Positions 8,136-15,993 of a DNA stretch of 64,000 bases are shown in pieces (the first letter of the stretch is position 1; each line of letters starts with the position of its first letter). Position numbers and translations under genes: made by a program. The notes under the pieces were generated by a model, which had not been told where the DNA came from, made no database searches, and worked only from the letters and a program-made list of their open reading frames with translations. The stretch covers positions 372,001 to 436,000 of the forward strand of contig NZ_CACVAN010000001.1 in assembly GCF_902726655.1 (NCBI RefSeq), written 5' to 3'. Source of the stretch: Virgibacillus ihumii. GTDB lineage: Bacteria; Bacillota; Bacilli; Bacillales; Amphibacillaceae.

Positions 8136-10079
8136 TTAATTATTTTTAATCCAGTTGATCAGTCCGCCTTCCAGCAGAATTTCCTTTTGACGTGGGGAAA
8201 GAGCATGTTCAACGGTAATTGACTCATTCTTGTCTTTTAGAGTGACCTTAATCTTGTTGCTGTTATTTTTGAGCTGTTCGTGCAGGTTCTCCAACTTTAA
8301 TGTGTCACCGTCTGCTAATTTGTCATAATCTGCTGCATCGGAAAAGGTCAGTGGCAGCACACCGAAGTTTACAAGATTTTGCCAGTGAATTCGCGCAAAG
8401 TCTTTAACAAGTGCAACTCTCAGACCCAGATAGCGCGGTGCGAGAGCAGCATGCTCCCGGCTTGATCCCTGGCCATAGTTAAATCCGCCAATAACGGCAT
8501 GACCGCTTTTGACTTTCGTATCTTTAGCACGCTGGACATATCCGGGGTCGACACCTTCAAACGTAAATTCACTGATTGCCGGCAAATTGCTTCGGTAAGG
8601 GAGAACTCGTGCCCCCCCGGCTAAAATTTCATCAGTTGAAATGTTGTCACCGACTTTTAAAATGACCGGAACTTCCAATGCATCGGGCAAATCGCCCATT
8701 GCCGGAATGGACACAATATTTGGTCCTTTTGTCAATTTAACATTCCGTGCTTCCTCAAGTGGAAGCGGCTTTTCCAGGATATTCTCCTCGACATTCGGGT
8801 CAGCCGGATCTTTCACTTTCGGATAGGCAAAGTCTGCAGTCCTTGGGTCGGTGATTTTACCAAACAATGCTGACACTGCGGCTGTTTCAGGACTGCATAA
8901 AAAGACACTGTCTTCTTTTGTTCCGGATCTGCCAGGGAAGTTTCGTGGTGTTGTCCGCAGGCTGTTTCGTCCGGATGCAGGAGCCTGCCCCATGCCAATA
9001 CAGCCGTTGCATCCGGCCTGATGGAGGCGCGCATCTGCCTGCAGCAGACTTGCAATATGCATTTCTTTGACAAGGTTTGTCAGCATCTGCTTGGAAGTAG
9101 GGTTAATATCATAGGATACACCATTTGCTACTTTCCGTCCTTTGACAATTTCAGCGGCAACTGCAAAATCCCGGTATCCCGGATTGGCGGATGAACCAAT
9201 ATAGGACTGGTAAATTGGTGTGCCCGCAATCTCTCTGACAGGAACAACATTGCCTGGGCTTGATGGTTTTGCAATCAATGGTTCAAGCTCTGATAAATTA
9301 ATCTCATCATGCAAATCATAGGTTGCACCGTCGTCTGCCGTAAGTTCAACCCATTCATTTTCCCGGTTCTGTGAACGTAAAAACCGTTTAACTTCCTCAT
9401 CAGATGGAAAAACGGTGGCGGTTGCTCCGAGTTCAGCCCCCATATTGGCAATTACATGACGATCCATTGCTGACAGCTGATCAAGACCAGGTCCATAGTA
9501 TTCAATGATTTTTCCAACACCGCCTTTAACATCGTGTCGGCGCAGTAATTCGAGAATGACGTCTTTGGCACTAACCCAATCAGGCAGTTCATCGGTCAGT
9601 TTTACGCCCATAACTTCGGGCATTTTAATGTAAAATGGTTCACCGGCAATCGCCATGGCGACGTCAATTCCACCTGCCCCCATAGCAAGCATTCCCATAC
9701 AGCCGTTTGCACAGGTGTGGCTGTCGGAACCAAGCAGTGTTTTTCCAGGTATGGCCAGCCGCTGCATGTGAACAGGATGACTCACCCCGTTACCTGGACG
9801 GCTGTAATACAATCCAAATCGCTGTGCAGCACTTTCCAGAAACAGATGATCGTCCGGGTTTTTATTATCCTCCTGGATGAGGTTATGGTCGACGTACTGT
9901 GCAGATGCTTCTGTTTTGGCACGATCCAGGTTCATTGCTTCCAATTCGAGCATAACCATGGTGCCTGTGGCATCCTGTGTTAATGTCTGATCAATTTTCA
10001 AGCTGATTTCCTCCCCGGGTTTCATTTCCCCCGATATAAGGTGATTCTTAATCAGCTTCTTCGCGACATTTAAAGCCAA
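8136..10079 (-). CDS. Aconitate hydratase, short (about 650-residue) type
   Basis: Interconverts citrate and isocitrate with a [4Fe-4S] cluster in the cytoplasm. Start chosen at TTG 10079 because AAGGAGG sits 8 nt upstream and homologues begin near this point; the frame is open further to 10154 without a better site. This gives 647 residues. Cluster and substrate motifs are visible: SDSHTCANGCMGMLAMGAGG near residue 145, QAGCNGCIGMGQAP near 360, GGFNYGQGSSREHAALAPRY near 540. It is the compact mitochondrial/clostridial-like type rather than the 900-residue AcnA/CitB usual in Bacillus. Monocistronic, between the terminators at 8045 and 10153. Confidence 0.88.
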   Translation of the reverse strand: MALNVAKKLIKNHLISGEMKPGEEISLKIDQTLTQDATGTMVMLELEAMNLDRAKTEASAQYVDHNLIQEDNKNPDDHLFLESAAQRFGLYYSRPGNGVSHPVHMQRLAIPGKTLLGSDSHTCANGCMGMLAMGAGGIDVAMAIAGEPFYIKMPEVMGVKLTDELPDWVSAKDVILELLRRHDVKGGVGKIIEYYGPGLDQLSAMDRHVIANMGAELGATATVFPSDEEVKRFLRSQNRENEWVELTADDGATYDLHDEINLSELEPLIAKPSSPGNVVPVREIAGTPIYQSYIGSSANPGYRDFAVAAEIVKGRKVANGVSYDINPTSKQMLTNLVKEMHIASLLQADARLHQAGCNGCIGMGQAPASGRNSLRTTPRNFPGRSGTKEDSVFLCSPETAAVSALFGKITDPRTADFAYPKVKDPADPNVEENILEKPLPLEEARNVKLTKGPNIVSIPAMGDLPDALEVPVILKVGDNISTDEILAGGARVLPYRSNLPAISEFTFEGVDPGYVQRAKDTKVKSGHAVIGGFNYGQGSSREHAALAPRYLGLRVALVKDFARIHWQNLVNFGVLPLTFSDAADYDKLADGDTLKLENLHEQLKNNSNKIKVTLKDKNESITVEHALSPRQKEILLEGGLINWIKNN

Positions 10080-10152
10080 ATGAAACGCCTCCTTTTTTAT
10101 TGATTTTATGTGTGTATATCTGTCTTTACCCGTAAAAGGTGGGAGGTGAAAC

Positions 10153-10185
10153 AAAAAAGGGACGCCACTCAGAGAATGGCGTCCC
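10153..10185 (-). terminator. Terminator of yceI (reverse strand)
   Basis: Perfect 9-bp stem GGGACGCCA/TGGCGTCCC (10159-10167, 10177-10185) with a T-run on the reverse strand. It overlaps the upstream region of the aconitase frame. Confidence 0.85.
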
Positions 10186-10199
10186 TTCCAGGAAGATAA

Positions 10200-10736
10200 T
10201 TATTCAGCTTTATGCGCTTCGATTTCAAAATTAACTTTTACTTCTTCACCAATAAGTACGCCGCCGGTTTCTACTGCAGCATTCCAGGTCAGACCGAAAT
10301 CTTTACGGTTAAATTTAGCGGAACCGCTGAATCCGGCAACGGTATTGCCGCTCATTGGATCCTTGCTTTCACCCTCAAATGTCACATCCGCTGTAACCGG
10401 CTTGGTAGTTCCCCGGATTGTAAGGTCACCGGTAACTTCATAATCATTGCCGGATTTTTTCTTGATGTCAGTTGCGTTAAATGTGATTTTTGGATGATTT
10501 TCCACATCAAAGAAATCGCCTGAGCGAAGGTGATCGTCACGATCTTTATTACGGGTATCGATACTTGCTGCATCAATGGTTAACTCTACCTTTGAATCAG
10601 ATAAATTGTCCACGTCAGCTTGAATTATGGCATCAAAGTCATTAAATGCACCTTTCGCTTTTGAAATCATCATATGTTTTACCTGAAATCCTAATTCACT
10701 GTGAACTGTGTCTACATTATACGTTGCTTTTGTCAA
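10200..10736 (-). CDS. YceI family (lipocalin-like isoprenoid-binding) protein
   Basis: 178 residues from a TTG start with GGAGGG 6 nt upstream. The single YceI domain fills the chain. It begins with the family hallmark (YNVDTVHSELGFQVKHMMIS), continues with DFFDVENHPKITFNAT and ends with GEEVKVNFEIEAHK. YceI folds are extended beta-barrels that bind polyprenyl chains such as quinone precursors. This one has no signal peptide, so it is cytoplasmic, as in other Bacillales. The promoter region contains a dyad (10760-10786). Monocistronic. Confidence 0.92.
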   Translation of the reverse strand: MTKATYNVDTVHSELGFQVKHMMISKAKGAFNDFDAIIQADVDNLSDSKVELTIDAASIDTRNKDRDDHLRSGDFFDVENHPKITFNATDIKKKSGNDYEVTGDLTIRGTTKPVTADVTFEGESKDPMSGNTVAGFSGSAKFNRKDFGLTWNAAVETGGVLIGEEVKVNFEIEAHKAE

Positions 10737-10759
10737 CTTTATCCCTCCAAAAAAAATTA

Positions 10760-10786
10760 TATACTTACTTTATGTAACTTAGTATA
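10760..10786 (-). promoter_or_regulatory. Candidate repressor dyad over the yceI promoter
   Basis: An AT-rich imperfect palindrome, with outer arms TATACT and AGTATA around TTAC-TTTAT-GTAA, overlaps a reverse-strand TATAAT (10761-10756). Placement fits a MarR/HxlR-type operator. No such regulator is encoded beside it; inference only. Confidence 0.4.
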
Positions 10787-10914
10787 TAATTATAAATTAC
10801 TGCTGTCAAGTAATTACAAGAAAAAATTTTGATTTCAAAATAAGTTTTACCCATTAATTGATGGTAATAAACATTTCTTCCATGCTATACTAAAATAAAA
10901 AGAGGTTTTTACAT

Positions 10915-11385
10915 ATGAAACAACTCAGCATCATTCCATGTGGCAGGAAAAAGATCTGGGACAGATATGAAAATATCGGCGCAGTACAGGCGAGTGATGC
11001 TTACATTGGCACATTGCATCATTTATGTCGTAATTATGCGGAGGCATTTACTGATGACTGGGTAGTTTTATCAGCCAAACATGGATTTTTATTTCCCGAA
11101 GATATTGTTCCCGGACAGTATAATGTAACATTTAATCAAAAAAGTGATGAAATCATAACCAATCACAAATTGCGGGAGCAGGTACAAAAGAAGCAGCTTG
11201 ATCAGTATGATATGCTTGTGATATTAACTGGAAAAAAGTATAAGCCAGTAATAAACAGTGCCTTTAATAAAGATCAGCCACGAACGTATCCGCTGCTGCA
11301 ATACAGTGGCATTGGTTACATGCAGCAGGCGCTGAAACAAGCGGTTCAGGATAATGAGCCGATTCGAATGAAAGACAGGAGTTAG
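10915..11385 (+). CDS. DUF6884-type protein (YaaA-like), unknown function
   Basis: 156 residues. The start ATG has AAGAGG upstream. The N-terminal IIPCGRKKIWD and the later VVLSAKHGFLFPEDIVPGQY are the marks of the DUF6884 family; related proteins occur near DNA-repair and restriction genes, but no reaction is established. It is soluble with no signal peptide. A small membrane-protein gene follows 5 nt downstream, so the two share an mRNA ending at the terminator at 11719. Confidence 0.7.
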   Translation: MKQLSIIPCGRKKIWDRYENIGAVQASDAYIGTLHHLCRNYAEAFTDDWVVLSAKHGFLFPEDIVPGQYNVTFNQKSDEIITNHKLREQVQKKQLDQYDMLVILTGKKYKPVINSAFNKDQPRTYPLLQYSGIGYMQQALKQAVQDNEPIRMKDRS

Positions 11386-11390
11386 TATAA

Positions 11391-11714
11391 ATGGATCGAA
11401 TGACATTTATTATCGCGGTTTTACTTGTATATATGATATACATATCATTTAAACACAGGGAAACATTCAGGAAATTGTCTCTCCTCCAGAATATTGGGGT
11501 GCTGATTACATTCTTGGCATCCATCGCTATTTTTGGAAGTCTGTTTTACTTCGGCGTAAATTATTTATCAGATTTGTCGCCCGGATGGTTTGTTGGTTTA
11601 GTTGTTAAGATTGTCTATGCCTTCTTTGTGATGATCAGTGGTGTAATAGCATTTAGTGCAGTAGCATATAAGATCTCGGATGGGCTGCTCCCGGTTAAGC
11701 GTAATCAGGAGTAA
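11391..11714 (+). CDS. Small three-helix membrane protein (107 aa)
   Basis: ATG 11391 is preceded by GACAGGAG inside the end of the upstream gene. Predicted helices lie at residues about 4-20, 32-55 and 64-90. There is a short basic C-terminus. No family recognised. Translational near-coupling to the DUF6884 gene (5-nt gap) suggests joint expression, nothing more. Confidence 0.72.
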   Translation: MDRMTFIIAVLLVYMIYISFKHRETFRKLSLLQNIGVLITFLASIAIFGSLFYFGVNYLSDLSPGWFVGLVVKIVYAFFVMISGVIAFSAVAYKISDGLLPVKRNQE

Positions 11715-11718
11715 CGGA

Positions 11719-11750
11719 AACCCTCACATAAAATTTGTGGGGGTTTTTTA
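11719..11750 (+). terminator. Rho-independent terminator
   Basis: AACCCTCACA (11719-11728) pairs with TGTGGGGGTT (11736-11745), followed by a T-run. Confidence 0.85.
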
Positions 11751-11888
11751 TATCCAGCCAGTACCGGTTTTCTGCTTGAGTGTGTTTTTTTTTAAGAAGT
11801 ATTGCCACCTATTATTCCCGGTGAACGATAGTATAGGTGAATAGGTAGTCGGAATTTCCTCCCGAAAAATCATATAAGGGGGAGTAAA

Positions 11889-12707
11889 ATGAAGCCGATC
11901 GTTATTATTGATCCGGGACATGGCGGGAAGGATCCCGGGGGCGGGTCAAACAGACACTGGATTGAAAAAAACCTTACGTTATCCATATCGCTTTATCAGT
12001 ATGAACGATTTAAAACGCTTGGAATACCAGTTGCGATTACAAGGGAGGCGGACGTGACACTGTTCCCGGCAAACCGGACACGGATTGTGCGTGAAAGCGG
12101 TGCGGAATATTGTTTTTCCAATCACATTAATGCCGGCGGTGGTGACGGGGCTGAAATAATTCATTCCATCTATGGCGGGAAAGGTTTACCTAAGCAGCTT
12201 GCGGAAGGGATTCGCTCTACAGGACAAAATGTACGAAGAATATTCACACGGACATTGCCCGGTAATCCAAGGCTGGATTTTTATTATATGAACCGTGATA
12301 CAGGTCATGTAAAAACAGTCATAATTGAATATGGATTCGCTGATTCATCTGCAGATGATGTACGTCAACTGAGACAGAATTGGGAAAAATATGCTGAAGC
12401 CATCGTGAAAGCTTTTTGTCTCTATATTAATCATCCATATAAAAAGGGAAGAGACAATGCTGCTGCAGAAATGGAACGAAAAGAATTTCTTCAGCTTCCA
12501 TCAAATGCAAAATCGTGGCGGGTGTATCCATTGAATGTTACCCCTATCAGGGGAAATGAAAAAGGGTTCCTGCGTCCTGCAAAGTTTGGCGGTCTTACGT
12601 ATAAAGTGCTCGGTAATCCACAGCTGCATGTATATACCATTCAAACACGTGACTTTGGGAAAGTACAAATATATGCCCATCCTTCAACAGGGGCTGTCTT
12701 GTCATAA
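11889..12707 (+). CDS. N-acetylmuramoyl-L-alanine amidase (Amidase_3), no signal peptide
   Basis: 272 residues from ATG 11889 (AAGGGGGAG upstream). The Amidase_3 domain covers about 1-180. Zinc-site motifs are IIDPGHGGKDPG, the Glu in WIEKN and the His in FSNHINAGGG; the catalytic Glu is in VIIEYGFADSSADD. It cleaves the MurNAc-L-Ala bond of peptidoglycan. The C-terminal 85 residues form a separate beta-rich segment (around LPLNVTPIRGNEKGF and QLHVYTIQTRDFGKV) that may bind cell wall. With no secretion signal it resembles CwlC-type mother-cell lysins or phage endolysins; no holin or phage genes are nearby. Confidence 0.88.
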   Translation: MKPIVIIDPGHGGKDPGGGSNRHWIEKNLTLSISLYQYERFKTLGIPVAITREADVTLFPANRTRIVRESGAEYCFSNHINAGGGDGAEIIHSIYGGKGLPKQLAEGIRSTGQNVRRIFTRTLPGNPRLDFYYMNRDTGHVKTVIIEYGFADSSADDVRQLRQNWEKYAEAIVKAFCLYINHPYKKGRDNAAAEMERKEFLQLPSNAKSWRVYPLNVTPIRGNEKGFLRPAKFGGLTYKVLGNPQLHVYTIQTRDFGKVQIYAHPSTGAVLS

Positions 12708-12753
12708 GGCTTTTCGTAAAGCTTGTTTATTGGATTTTCCGTCAAAAAATAAA

Positions 12754-12790
12754 AAGCCTGGATGCATATCAACTCCAGGCTTATTATTAA
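12754..12790 (+). terminator. Terminator after the amidase
   Basis: Stem AAGCCTGGA/TCCAGGCTT (12754-12762, 12774-12782) followed by ATTATTAAT; moderate T content. Confidence 0.75.
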
Positions 12791-12872
12791 TAGGCCGTAA
12801 TGCCTACTGAACAATGTACGGTTTTTCGCTATACTAAAAATAAAGAAAATTTAAAACGGAAAGGAAGATTTG

Positions 12873-14657
12873 ATGCAACAAATTACGTACAACCCTGCAT
12901 GGGATATTGATGTGATTTTTCCAGGGGGAAGCGACTCCGCAGAATTACATACATATATGAATGATATTAAACATGATTTGCAAGCGCTTGCAAATGCGGT
13001 CGAGGAATTTGATCCGGTGCAGGTAAGTCGTGCTGATCAGATAAAGAAAGTAGCTGATTTACTTGAAGGTACACAAAATAAAATGGGAGAGGCATTTGCA
13101 TTTATCAGCTGTATCAATGCGCAGGATGTTCACGATAAGAAAGCAAGTCTGCTGGTTGGAAAAAGAAGTGAACTGCGCGCCGAAATGGAAGCCGTGAAAA
13201 CGAGTTTTGAACAGAAACTGACAGCAATTCAGGACCAACAGTGGGATGAACTGCTAGGCGATCCGGCGATTCGGGATCTGGCTTTTGTGTTGGGGGAATA
13301 TCGGAATAAGGCGAATGAACTGCTGTCAGCTGATAAGGAGAAATTGATTAATGATTTATCGATTAGTGGATATCATGGCTGGAGTCAGATGTATGATACG
13401 GTGACAGCCAATATGCGTGTTGAAATTGAGGAGAATGGTGAAACGAATTATGTTTCTGTCGGTCAGGCATCCAATAAAATGAGTGATCCTGATCGTGGCG
13501 TCAGGAAACATGTTTTTGAACAACTGGGGAAGGCATGGGGAGAAAACGCCGACTTTATTGGGCAAACTTTGAATCATCTGGCTGGCGTTCGGCTGCAGAC
13601 GTATAAGCACCGCAACTGGAAGCATGTGCTGAAAGAGCCGCTTGCTATGAACCGTATGCAACAGGAAACGCTTGATGCGATGTGGAATGCGATTAATCGG
13701 AACAAACATCATTTTACCGACTTTCTGGCCAAGAAGGTAGAACTGCTTGGCCTTAAAAAGTTGAGTATGTACGATATTGGGGCTCCACTGTCAGAAACCG
13801 TGAAAAAAACACCGTATACGGATGGAGCCAATTTTATTGTTGAGCAGTTCAGTAAGTTCAGTCCGAAAATGGCTGATTTTGCACAGATGGCTTTTGAGGA
13901 AAGGTGGATAGAAGCTGAGGATCGGCCCGGCAAACGTCCTGGCGGGTTTTGTACGAATTTTCCAGAAAGCAAGCAAACACGGATTTTCATGACATATTCC
14001 GGAACATCATCCAATATCGCAACATTGGCACATGAACTTGGGCATGCATACCATCAGCACGTTATGAATGATATGCACGGATTGAACCAGGGATATGCCA
14101 TGAATGTTGCGGAGACAGCTTCCACATTTGCTGAGATGATTGTTTCCGATGCATCTGTTAAAAATGCCCGAAACACAGAGGAAAAAAAGGTGTTGTTGGA
14201 GACGAAAATTCAGCGCAGTATTGCCTTTTTCATGAATATCCAGGCGAGGTTTCATTTTGAACAGCAGTTTTATGAGGAACGGAAACAGGGAATAGTGCCA
14301 GTGGAGCGTTTAAATGAAATGATGATTGATGCGCAAAAGGATGCGTATGGGGATGCGCTTGATGAATATGATCCAAATTTCTGGGCGTCTAAATTGCATT
14401 TTCATATCACAGGTGTACCGTTTTATAACTTCCCGTATACGTTCGGGTATTTGTTCAGTCTTGGCATTTACGCACATGCTCAGAAAATGGGGGGCAACTT
14501 TGAAGATGACTATATTGCGCTGCTTCGTGATACTGGTCGGATGACGGTGGAAGATTTGGCAGCGAAGCATTTGGATGTTGATTTAACCAAGCCGGATTTC
14601 TGGGAAAGCGCTATTTCTCTTTGTGTAAATGATGTAAATGAATTTCTGAGCTTATAA
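12873..14657 (+). CDS. pepF: Oligoendopeptidase F-type M3 metallopeptidase
   Basis: 594 residues from ATG 12873 (AAGGAAG upstream; TTG 12870 is the alternative). A zinc-dependent cytoplasmic oligopeptidase of the M3B family. The metal site TLAHELGHAYHQH is near residue 390, with the third ligand in NVAETASTFAEM about 25 residues later. The N-terminal helical PepF domain (residues about 100-190) and the C-terminal substrate-binding region with GVPFYNFPYTFGYLFSLG complete the pattern. It trims short peptides. Monocistronic; the TPP riboswitch follows 65 nt downstream. Confidence 0.93.
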   Translation: MQQITYNPAWDIDVIFPGGSDSAELHTYMNDIKHDLQALANAVEEFDPVQVSRADQIKKVADLLEGTQNKMGEAFAFISCINAQDVHDKKASLLVGKRSELRAEMEAVKTSFEQKLTAIQDQQWDELLGDPAIRDLAFVLGEYRNKANELLSADKEKLINDLSISGYHGWSQMYDTVTANMRVEIEENGETNYVSVGQASNKMSDPDRGVRKHVFEQLGKAWGENADFIGQTLNHLAGVRLQTYKHRNWKHVLKEPLAMNRMQQETLDAMWNAINRNKHHFTDFLAKKVELLGLKKLSMYDIGAPLSETVKKTPYTDGANFIVEQFSKFSPKMADFAQMAFEERWIEAEDRPGKRPGGFCTNFPESKQTRIFMTYSGTSSNIATLAHELGHAYHQHVMNDMHGLNQGYAMNVAETASTFAEMIVSDASVKNARNTEEKKVLLETKIQRSIAFFMNIQARFHFEQQFYEERKQGIVPVERLNEMMIDAQKDAYGDALDEYDPNFWASKLHFHITGVPFYNFPYTFGYLFSLGIYAHAQKMGGNFEDDYIALLRDTGRMTVEDLAAKHLDVDLTKPDFWESAISLCVNDVNEFLSL

Positions 14658-14722
14658 CAATACGTTTGTTATTACCATTCAGTTAAGTTATAATACAGAT
14701 AACATAAAAAGCAGATTAATAG

Positions 14723-14817
14723 AAGCCTGCAGGGGGAGCCGATTGGCTGAGAGTGAACGAGAAATTGTTCTTACCCTTCGAACCTGTTAGTTAATACTAG
14801 CGTAGGGATGGTGGCTT
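14723..14817 (+). promoter_or_regulatory. TPP riboswitch (THI box)
   Basis: The conserved aptamer strings GGGGGAGCC, GGCTGAGAG, ACCCTTCGAACCTG and CGTAGGGATGG appear in order and spacing. The outer helix P1 can form between AAGCC (14723-14727) and GGCTT (14813-14817). A run of seven T begins inside P1 (14816-14822). It precedes thiT, the thiamine-specific uptake component, so thiamine pyrophosphate should lower expression. Confidence 0.96.
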
Positions 14818-14865
14818 TTTTTGATGGATTACAGCAGTAATGTGAGTGGATTCCCCATCAGGAAG

Positions 14866-14936
14866 CTTCCCCTTGGCATTGCTTTTTTTGTGAAAAATTC
14901 CGTCCGGCAGGTTTTGGACCGACGGGAAAGGGGAGG
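14866..14936 (+). promoter_or_regulatory. Possible SD-sequestering helix between the TPP aptamer and thiT
   Basis: CTTCCCCTT (14866-14874) can pair over nine positions (one G-U) with AAGGGGAGG (14928-14936), which is the thiT ribosome site. A second stem, TTCCGTC with GACGGGAA around 14898-14928, lies between. This suggests translational control; not tested. Confidence 0.4.
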
Positions 14937-14944
14937 TTTATTGA

Positions 14945-15520
14945 ATGCGTTCGAAACGTACACTGTTTTTGGTGGAGGTTCCTATTTTCACGGCTCTGGC
15001 GTTATTGCTTGATACAATCCCGTTTTTATCATTTAAAATATGGGCACAGGGTGGTTCGGTTTCGTTTGCAATGATTCCAATTTTTATCGTTGCTTTTCGA
15101 TGGGGAATAAAAGGCGGATTGTTGTCAGGATTTTTGTGGGGTGGATTGCAAATCATGTTTGGCGGATTTATATTGACTCCACTGCAGGGATTTCTTGATT
15201 ATATTGTAGCCTTTACAGTACTTGGAGTGGCCGGTGCTTTTGCGAAACCGGTTCAGAATGCTGTCAATAAGGGCAATGGTAAAAGCACTTTCCTGTACAT
15301 TGCCCTGGGCGTGTTCGTCGGTTCAAGTTTACGCTTTTTGGCACACTTCGCAGGAGGTATTGCATTCTTTGCGGAGGCAGCTCCCGATGGACAACCGGTT
15401 TGGCTGTATTCACTGTTGTACAATGGTTCCTACATGCTGCCGTCATTTATTCTATCTGCTGCTCTTGTGTTTCTGTTATTTTACAAGCAGCCGCGAACAT
15501 TAATTGAATCAACCCAATAA
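14945..15520 (+). CDS. thiT: Thiamine ECF transporter S component
   Basis: 191 residues, ATG 14945 with AAGGGGAGG 8 nt upstream. Six hydrophobic segments span the chain. Family strings FSFKIWAQGGSVSFAMIPI-like (about 30-48), FRWGIKGGLLSGFLWGGLQ (about 54-73) and a C-terminal YNGSYMLPSF fit ThiT. It captures thiamine outside and uses the shared EcfAA'T module encoded elsewhere. The TPP riboswitch directly upstream makes the substrate assignment strong. A terminator follows at 15538. Confidence 0.95.
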   Translation: MRSKRTLFLVEVPIFTALALLLDTIPFLSFKIWAQGGSVSFAMIPIFIVAFRWGIKGGLLSGFLWGGLQIMFGGFILTPLQGFLDYIVAFTVLGVAGAFAKPVQNAVNKGNGKSTFLYIALGVFVGSSLRFLAHFAGGIAFFAEAAPDGQPVWLYSLLYNGSYMLPSFILSAALVFLLFYKQPRTLIESTQ

Positions 15521-15537
15521 AATATATCACGCATCAA

Positions 15538-15571
15538 GAATAGTCCTTTGCACGCGAGGGGCTATTTTTCT
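15538..15571 (+). terminator. Terminator after thiT
   Basis: AATAGTCCT pairs with AGGGGCTATT across an 8-9 nt loop, followed by TTTTC; one imperfect position in the stem. Confidence 0.65.
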
Positions 15572-15595
15572 ATACTTAAGATAGAGGTGATACAA

Positions 15596-15730
15596 ATGAG
15601 AGAGTTGATCGGGCAGTGCCAGTCTTGTGGAAAAAATGTCTATTGTGAAAATGGCTTTTTTGACGGAGTTCAGATTGACGGCAGGTTGCTGTGTAATGAT
15701 TGTGCTGAGAAGGAAGATACAGAAACATAA
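15596..15730 (+). CDS. Small zinc-ribbon protein (44 aa)
   Basis: ATG 15596 with GAGGTGA upstream; an earlier in-frame ATG at 15548 lacks a ribosome site and lies inside the thiT terminator. Two CxxC pairs (CQSCGKNVYC near residues 8-17 and CNDC near 33-36) predict a single bound zinc. The tail is acidic. I recognise no named family. Small ribbon proteins of this kind can bind nucleic acid or protein, but no role can be assigned. Confidence 0.7.
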   Translation: MRELIGQCQSCGKNVYCENGFFDGVQIDGRLLCNDCAEKEDTET

Positions 15731-15787
15731 ACTTGAAAAGATGAATTTTGGCAAGTGCATTTGAGTCGTGTGGCTCACAAATTTATG

Positions 15788-15891
15788 AAAACGCGCATAT
15801 CCAACTCAAAATCACGAATATACGTTCTGGAAACGAGAATAAATGACTCAAAACCGCGAATATCATACTCAAAACCGCGAATATATTTCAT
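15788..15891. repeat. Degenerate tandem repeat, five units of 21 bp
   Basis: Units resemble AAAACCGCGAATATnnnnCTC. The ATA landmark recurs at 15797, 15818, 15839, 15860 and 15881, exactly 21 bp apart although the bases between differ. The last two units are nearly identical. It lies in the gap between the zinc-ribbon protein and the permease; no ORF runs through it. Confidence 0.8.
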
Positions 15892-15993
15892 AAGCTTTTG
15901 ACATTCAATAGGTTCTGTTCTTTTAAATGCATCTGACACCACTTCCCTACGATGTGCATAGGCTATAGCACACTAAAAAAGGAAGTGGTTGCG

